10,237 nucleotides of DNA from Scatavimonas merdipullorum (GTDB lineage: Bacteria > Bacillota > Clostridia > Oscillospirales > Acutalibacteraceae): positions 1 through 10,237 of the forward strand of contig DVGH01000057.1 of the NCBI GenBank assembly GCA_018712865.1, in the 5' to 3' direction. The translations under genes and the position numbers were made by a program. Below are positions 6,507 to 10,237 of this stretch, piece after piece. The stretch's first letter is position 1; the number at the start of each line of letters is the position of its first letter. The notes beneath the pieces were generated by a model. That model searched no databases. It was given only the letters and a program-made list of their open reading frames with translations, and was not told the origin of the DNA.

Positions 6507-7805
6507 TCAGGGCTCAAAAACCGTGCCAATTAAAACAGGGATATTGCTTTCGTTGTCCACAAGCATATATAGAAACGGGCGGTTGAGCACAACGCTGTTT
6601 TCCGTTGGGAAGTCTTCGTCCGGTGTAGCCCCTGTAACAGCGGCTAAGCCTGCTTGAATGCCCTGCGGGCCTATATTGATAGAGGTTTTATGTGTTAAAT
6701 TATGGATCCATACGCTTTCAGACGTCATTTTGCTGAAATCTGCATCCTTTGAAAAAAGGGAAGACAAGCCAATATCTTCCATAAGCGATGCCAGATCCTG
6801 CGTATAGGAACAGGAAAAGGCGGGCAGATAAGCCTGTGTAAATTCTGTGGCAGAGGCGCTGGCCGCCAGATGGGACAGTTCTTCCCCGGTAAGGGTTGCA
6901 AGGTATTCCTCCAGCGAAAGGTCTTCGTTTGGAAGAATAGCGATAAAGCGCAGTGGAAGCGTGTCCAGATTTTTAATAAAGCCGGTGGCGTTGTCTGTTT
7001 GGATATACCGTTCGGAAGAGCGCATAAACTGTATGGTTTTGTTCCCGCTGCCTGCAGCGAAGGTTCCCTCTTGTATGTCGTTTTGCGTATAGGCCGTGAC
7101 CCATGGCGCGTCCAGCGAAAGGGCACTGACCAGGGATAGGGTGGTTTGGGGATCTATACTGTCCAATACAGACGAAATAGCGCCGTTTGTCTGTTCCTTT
7201 GTCCATCCGTTTATTTTATTAAGGGTTTGCGCGTCTGAAAAATCTTCTGAAAATGCGCCGGCATTATAGTAATTTGCATTTTTTTGCAAAAAAGTACGCT
7301 TAATGTCTATGCCCTCGCGTACCCACATAGAATTTGCAAGCGAAAGGGATGCAGTGTCGCTGTTAAAGGCACACAGGCGCTGCAGAAGATAATCGGAGCA
7401 AGCGTTGATATTGTTCAAAGAGACGACGCCGTCCCCCAAAACCTTTCTGCATTCCTTAAGGGAATCCCCGTCTGTACCGTTTGCAGCCATAGCCAGCAGC
7501 AGATAGGTGGAAACAGGGGACAAAAGCGTATTTTTCCCCTGTTCGGCTCCCTGAATTAGGGATGCAGAAAAATCTGTAAGCGTCTGTACGTATTTTTCGT
7601 AGCTTTCAGGCGCCTGTACCTCCTGAGTAAAGTCGTATGCAGCCGCGCTTTCCCCACGCTGCACGCCTGCCATCAGGTTTTCGCTTGTCGGGATCAGTTG
7701 TGTTTCCTCCCCGGCACAGCCGGATACATTAAGAAAAAGCAGAAAAACAAGGGCAGAGGATACCATCAGACAAAGCAGACGATTCATTTTTTTAAATTGT
7801 AGCAT
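6507..7805 (-). CDS. Serpin (serine protease inhibitor family) lipoprotein
   Basis: Serpins trap proteases by a conformational change triggered by cleavage of an exposed loop. This 432-residue protein starts with a lipoprotein signal peptide (hydrophobic about 9-25, lipobox VSGC with Cys30), so it should be anchored outside the membrane. Serpin landmarks appear in order: NTLLSPVSTYLLLAMAANGT (92-111), INGWTKEQTNGAI (198-210), VSALSLDAPW (226-235), and the C-terminal RPFLYMLVDN and VLIGTVFEP (409-432). The reactive loop lies at about 380-405. Its hinge (GIQAGLAA, 382-389) keeps small residues but has Ile where inhibitors usually have Thr, and lacks the usual preceding Glu residues. The loop then turns acidic (PDEDFPTEN). 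Inhibitory activity is therefore plausible but not assured. The ATG follows AGGAG by 9 nt. This ribosome binding site lies inside the last codons of the upstream glycosyltransferase gene, with 5 bp between genes, indicating translational coupling. Confidence 0.93.
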   Translation of the reverse strand: MLQFKKMNRLLCLMVSSALVFLLFLNVSGCAGEETQLIPTSENLMAGVQRGESAAAYDFTQEVQAPESYEKYVQTLTDFSASLIQGAEQGKNTLLSPVSTYLLLAMAANGTDGDSLKECRKVLGDGVVSLNNINACSDYLLQRLCAFNSDTASLSLANSMWVREGIDIKRTFLQKNANYYNAGAFSEDFSDAQTLNKINGWTKEQTNGAISSVLDSIDPQTTLSLVSALSLDAPWVTAYTQNDIQEGTFAAGSGNKTIQFMRSSERYIQTDNATGFIKNLDTLPLRFIAILPNEDLSLEEYLATLTGEELSHLAASASATEFTQAYLPAFSCSYTQDLASLMEDIGLSSLFSKDADFSKMTSESVWIHNLTHKTSINIGPQGIQAGLAAVTGATPDEDFPTENSVVLNRPFLYMLVDNESNIPVLIGTVFEP

Positions 7806-7810
7806 GCGGT

Positions 7811-9169
7811 TTATCTCCTATCTTGTTGGGTCAGCTGTTGGATCAATTTATAGATATTGCCTGCAGACTGTTCTTTGAAAAAAGCGCGGCAGGCTGTTTT
7901 CATGGATTCAAGCTTTTCCGGATGTAAAAGCAGGTCCTCGACGGCCGCCCGGCATTCCCTGCCCTTTGGAAGTCTGATTGCCATATTGTGGCGCAGCAGG
8001 AAATCGGCATTTTCTTCTTCTTGCCCCGGAAAGGCTTTGAAGATTGCCATGGGGAGTGAAGAAGCAAGTGATTCTGAAACCGTAAGGCCGCCGGGCTTTG
8101 TAATAATCAGATCGGCAATGCTCATATATTTATTAACATCACTGACAAAATACAAAAGCTTTGTGGGCTTTGCTTTGCCGGACCCTCTATATAGCTTTTG
8201 GATTAAGGCGCTTTCCAGCAGATCCTCCTTAATTTCCGCTTTGGTTTCCCTGAGCTTTTCTTTGAGATGGCCGGTTTTTTCTTTAAGCTGGGTAGAAAGC
8301 TCGGAAACCCTGCGGCTTTTTGTACCAGGTTCTGCCAAAACGTCTGCTTCGGATGGCGTTTTGGCGTCTTTGCTCTTTTGCCGCTTTATATAGGCTTCTT
8401 CTTCGGCAGATTTGTTTAAGAGCTTTTCAAAGGCGTCGTAAAGCTTTGGGTTTTTGCCTGTGATGACAATTATTTGAAAATCCAGATCTATTTCTGAAAT
8501 ATTCTGATAGATTTTTAAAATATCGGTCACGCCGAAGCTGCCCGCCATAATCAATATGGTAGGCTTTTGCGGGTCAAGGCACATTTGATGCATTAGTTCG
8601 ACCTTGTCATATTTTTCATAAAACGATGGATCAATCGGAATCCCCAGCGAATGGATCTTTTCACGCGGAACGCCGAAAGCTTCAACCGCATCGACCATTT
8701 CTTCGCTTGAAACAATATAGCTGTCCACTTTTTCGTTGATATAGGTCTTGTGGGGGGCAAAATCTGTAATAATGCAGATAAGCGGTGCTTTTACATGATA
8801 ATCCCTTTTTAAATTGGAGGCCATTTCTGCTGCAAAAGCATGCACGGTCACGATTACATCAGGCATAAAGTCCAAAATCAGCGGATACAGCTTTTTTGTA
8901 AGCTGTCCGGTTACTTTTGTTACCATGCTGTTAAGCGGCGTGTCCTTATTGGCGGTATTATATACGCTGCCATATAATTTCGGCGTTTTAGTGGCAAGGA
9001 AAACGTAGCCTTCTGAAACCGTTTTGTTGAGCATGGGGCTTACATATTCCAGCGTGTCTACAATTTTGACCACTGCGGTTTCGTCGTGCTGGGTAATGTA
9101 CGCTTTTAAAGCCGCAGAAGCGCGCATATGCCCTCCGCCTGTGGATGCGGATAAGACCAGAATTTTCAT
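7811..9169 (-). CDS. Diacylglycerol glycosyltransferase, UgtP/MGDG synthase family (GT28), with an internal insertion
   Basis: Enzymes of this family add glucose or galactose from a UDP-sugar to diacylglycerol at the inner membrane face, giving glycolipids and the anchor of lipoteichoic acid. The 452-residue GT-B protein opens with MKILVLSASTGGGH, the Gly-rich acceptor-side loop (GGGHMRAS 11-18), followed by VTVHAFAAEM (107-116) and ITDFAPH (134-140). The C-terminal nucleotide-sugar domain has LIMAGSFGV (206-214), VITGKN (235-240), SDVNKYMSIADLIITKPGGLTVSE (partly 343-366, with the KPGG at 358-361) and GQEEENADFLL (382-392). Between KN and the YFVSDV strand there is an extra charged segment of about 85 residues (252-336), which most relatives lack. 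The length, compared with about 380 in UgtP, fits such an insertion. The ATG follows AAAGGA by 11 nt. It is first in its unit and coupled to the serpin gene. Confidence 0.93.
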   Translation of the reverse strand: MKILVLSASTGGGHMRASAALKAYITQHDETAVVKIVDTLEYVSPMLNKTVSEGYVFLATKTPKLYGSVYNTANKDTPLNSMVTKVTGQLTKKLYPLILDFMPDVIVTVHAFAAEMASNLKRDYHVKAPLICIITDFAPHKTYINEKVDSYIVSSEEMVDAVEAFGVPREKIHSLGIPIDPSFYEKYDKVELMHQMCLDPQKPTILIMAGSFGVTDILKIYQNISEIDLDFQIIVITGKNPKLYDAFEKLLNKSAEEEAYIKRQKSKDAKTPSEADVLAEPGTKSRRVSELSTQLKEKTGHLKEKLRETKAEIKEDLLESALIQKLYRGSGKAKPTKLLYFVSDVNKYMSIADLIITKPGGLTVSESLASSLPMAIFKAFPGQEEENADFLLRHNMAIRLPKGRECRAAVEDLLLHPEKLESMKTACRAFFKEQSAGNIYKLIQQLTQQDRR

Positions 9170-9250
9170 ACTATCAGCCGTCCTTTATCGTTTATCGGTC
9201 CATATATTTTTGTATGAAACGGCGTTTTTTTGTAGACTGCCGTATTTACC

Positions 9251-9278
9251 ATTATAACAAAAAAATTTACATTTTCAA
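9251..9278 (-). promoter_or_regulatory. Sigma-A-like promoter of the GT28-serpin unit
   Basis: On the minus strand TATAAT (9251-9256), preceded by the extended TGT, lies 16 bp from TTGAAA (9273-9278), a 4/6 match to the -35 consensus. The start would be near 9244, giving a leader of about 75 nt. The leader contains a small ACGGC/GCCGT hairpin (9219-9223 with 9239-9243). This is the strongest promoter-like sequence in the window. Confidence 0.75.
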
Positions 9279-9497
9279 TAAGGAAAAAAGAGGAGATGTA
9301 CGCCTATACAAGTTCCTGTATGGAGTACGCCGCTCAGGAACAACAAATAGGGGTTTTCCAAAAAAACAGGAGCAAAGTACGGCAAGTTTGTTAATATTTA
9401 CATTGTATGGAAAACAGAATAATGCTTTACTTTTTGAAGCCATGTGGTGTATTATATAGGGGATTACAGCGGTTAAGTGCTTGCGTCCCGTATTTGG
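9279..9497. other. Divergent intergenic region with short inverted repeats
   Basis: No gene is seen here. Two overlapping small inverted repeats occur: ATACA/TGTAT (9306-9310 with 9317-9321) and GTTCCTG/CAGGAAC (9312-9318 with 9335-9341). They share bases, so only one can form at a time. GTACGCC also appears twice (starting near 9299 and 9325). A plus-strand promoter for the downstream gene should lie here. The best candidate is TTTACT, an 18-bp gap and TATTAT just before 9465, which is weak. Confidence 0.4.
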
Positions 9498-9503
9498 AAG
9501 GAG
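9498..9503 (+). promoter_or_regulatory. Ribosome binding site fixing the GTG start at 9512
   Basis: AAGGAG is followed by 8 nt and then GTG at 9512. No ATG is available nearby in frame, so this site decides the start of the last gene. Confidence 0.85.
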
Positions 9504-9511
9504 AAAGTATT

Positions 9512-10237
9512 GTGAGCGACGAAAAGAAGGAAAAAAATTTAACGGAGCATACACAGGAAAACCAGCCTGTACAACATAGCGACGCAGATATTGAGCAAAT
9601 TTTAAACGAGGTGCGTCAAAAGCAAAATTATGAGCCGAAAACGCAGCACGCGGATGTGTCCCAAGAGGATGCAGGGCAGGCTTCTGAACAGAAAAAGGAG
9701 CCGCTGGAGCAGGTGCAAAATGCGCCTGCGCAGGAAAGCGCTTCAACACAGCCGGAGCAGCCGCAGATAGAAAAAAGCGGGGATGCAGGGCAGCAGCCGG
9801 CACAAGGGAAAACACCTGAATTTGAAACGTTTGAGGATATCAGCAGTTCCAGCCGCCCGGGCGCGCAGTATGGGGATTCTTTTGCACAGACGCCTTCTCA
9901 AAATGAGGCCAAGGCAAAGCCGAGAAAAAAAGGAAAGCTTTTTGTTCTGGGGATTGCCGGCTGTATGATTTTGCTGTCGGCGACGTTCTTTGGCGTACTT
10001 TTGCTAAATCCGGACGTTATCCCCAGCATTGCGCCGGTTACAGAAGCGAAAGGAGCGGAGCCCGCCGCCAAGGAGGCTGTTTTTGCAAAAGGGGTGTCCA
10101 TTGGCGGGATTGACGTCAGTGGGAAAACGGTAAAGGAAGCCACCGCGCTGATTGTGGTAAAAGATAAGGAAGTTGCCCCAGCATTTTCCGTGGACGTTAT
10201 AAGCAATGATAAAGTGTTGACCTTTAATCAGGACGAT
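9512..10237 (+). CDS. Membrane-anchored VanW-family / PG_binding_4 protein (partial, runs off the window)
   Basis: The frame is open from GTG 9512 to the window end (242 codons seen). Residues 1-140 are hydrophilic, rich in Gln, Glu, Pro and Ala, and probably disordered and cytoplasmic. A basic patch (KAKPRKKGK, 134-142) precedes one membrane span (about 143-166). After it, FAKGVSIGGIDVSGKTVKEATALI (in the 191-214 region) matches the opening of PG_binding_4 domains, which in clostridia sit before VanW domains or before YkuD L,D-transpeptidase domains. The C-terminal domain lies outside the window, so the two cannot be told apart. VanW is the commoner arrangement. A cell-wall role outside the membrane is expected. 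Near the N-terminus, ADIEQILNEVRQKQ (25-38) is a short helical motif standing out from the disordered surroundings. It is transcribed divergently from the GT28-serpin unit. Confidence 0.82.
   Translation, partial: MSDEKKEKNLTEHTQENQPVQHSDADIEQILNEVRQKQNYEPKTQHADVSQEDAGQASEQKKEPLEQVQNAPAQESASTQPEQPQIEKSGDAGQQPAQGKTPEFETFEDISSSSRPGAQYGDSFAQTPSQNEAKAKPRKKGKLFVLGIAGCMILLSATFFGVLLLNPDVIPSIAPVTEAKGAEPAAKEAVFAKGVSIGGIDVSGKTVKEATALIVVKDKEVAPAFSVDVISNDKVLTFNQDD

Noticed and set aside
7857..8393. Open frame of 178 codons on the plus strand opposite the GT28 gene.
   Set aside because: Serine-rich antisense shadow covering the GT28 C-terminus, without family features.
9267..9815. Open frame of 182 codons on the minus strand across the intergenic region and the VanW-type gene.
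   Set aside because: Ala/Pro-rich low-complexity translation produced by the opposite-strand Gln/Glu/Ala codons. It also runs through the divergent promoter.
1..10237. tRNA genes, CRISPR repeats, insertion sequences or attachment sites.
   Set aside because: None was seen on reading both strands. The repeats found are short terminator or operator-type inverted repeats.

Overview
The window reads as a chromosomal segment of a low-to-moderate GC, spore-forming Firmicute, most likely an anaerobic gut-type Clostridium relative. Three things point there: a full-length spoIIE with a plausible Spo0A-type promoter, strong AGGAGG-like ribosome binding sites, and a set of Gram-positive envelope-lipid genes. 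No tRNA, rRNA, CRISPR array, transposase or phage gene was seen.

Layout. Positions 1-237 are the 3' end of a plus-strand gene whose tail resembles a starch-binding beta-sandwich module. Positions 238-868 are mostly non-coding: three strong hairpins (two of them convincing Rho-independent terminators), a small structured island between the two terminators, a doubtful 52-codon ORF, and the spoIIE promoter. spoIIE (878-3205, +) encodes the membrane PP2C phosphatase that activates sigma-F. It converges on a minus-strand block and shares a bidirectional terminator with it.

The minus-strand block (9169 down to 3232) has two transcription units, each with a good sigma-A-like promoter. The first (promoter 9251-9278) carries a processive-type diacylglycerol glycosyltransferase (GT28, UgtP/MGDG synthase family) and a serpin lipoprotein, only 5 bp apart. 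The second (promoter 6414-6441) carries a flippase-like UPF0104/LPG-synthase-TM membrane protein, a family 2 glycosyltransferase and a diacylglycerol-kinase-family lipid kinase. GT28 and the lipid kinase both act on diacylglycerol-type lipids, so the block looks like an envelope glycolipid and lipid-recycling neighbourhood. The serpin is the unexpected member.

A divergent plus-strand gene begins at 9512 and runs off the window. It has a long disordered cytoplasmic N-terminus, one membrane span, and the start of a VanW-type/PG_binding_4 extracellular region.

No wholly new defence or mobile system is visible. The points most worth a second look are the charged helical insertion inside the GT28 enzyme, the serpin lipoprotein translationally coupled to a lipid glycosyltransferase, and the terminator-flanked structured island upstream of spoIIE.
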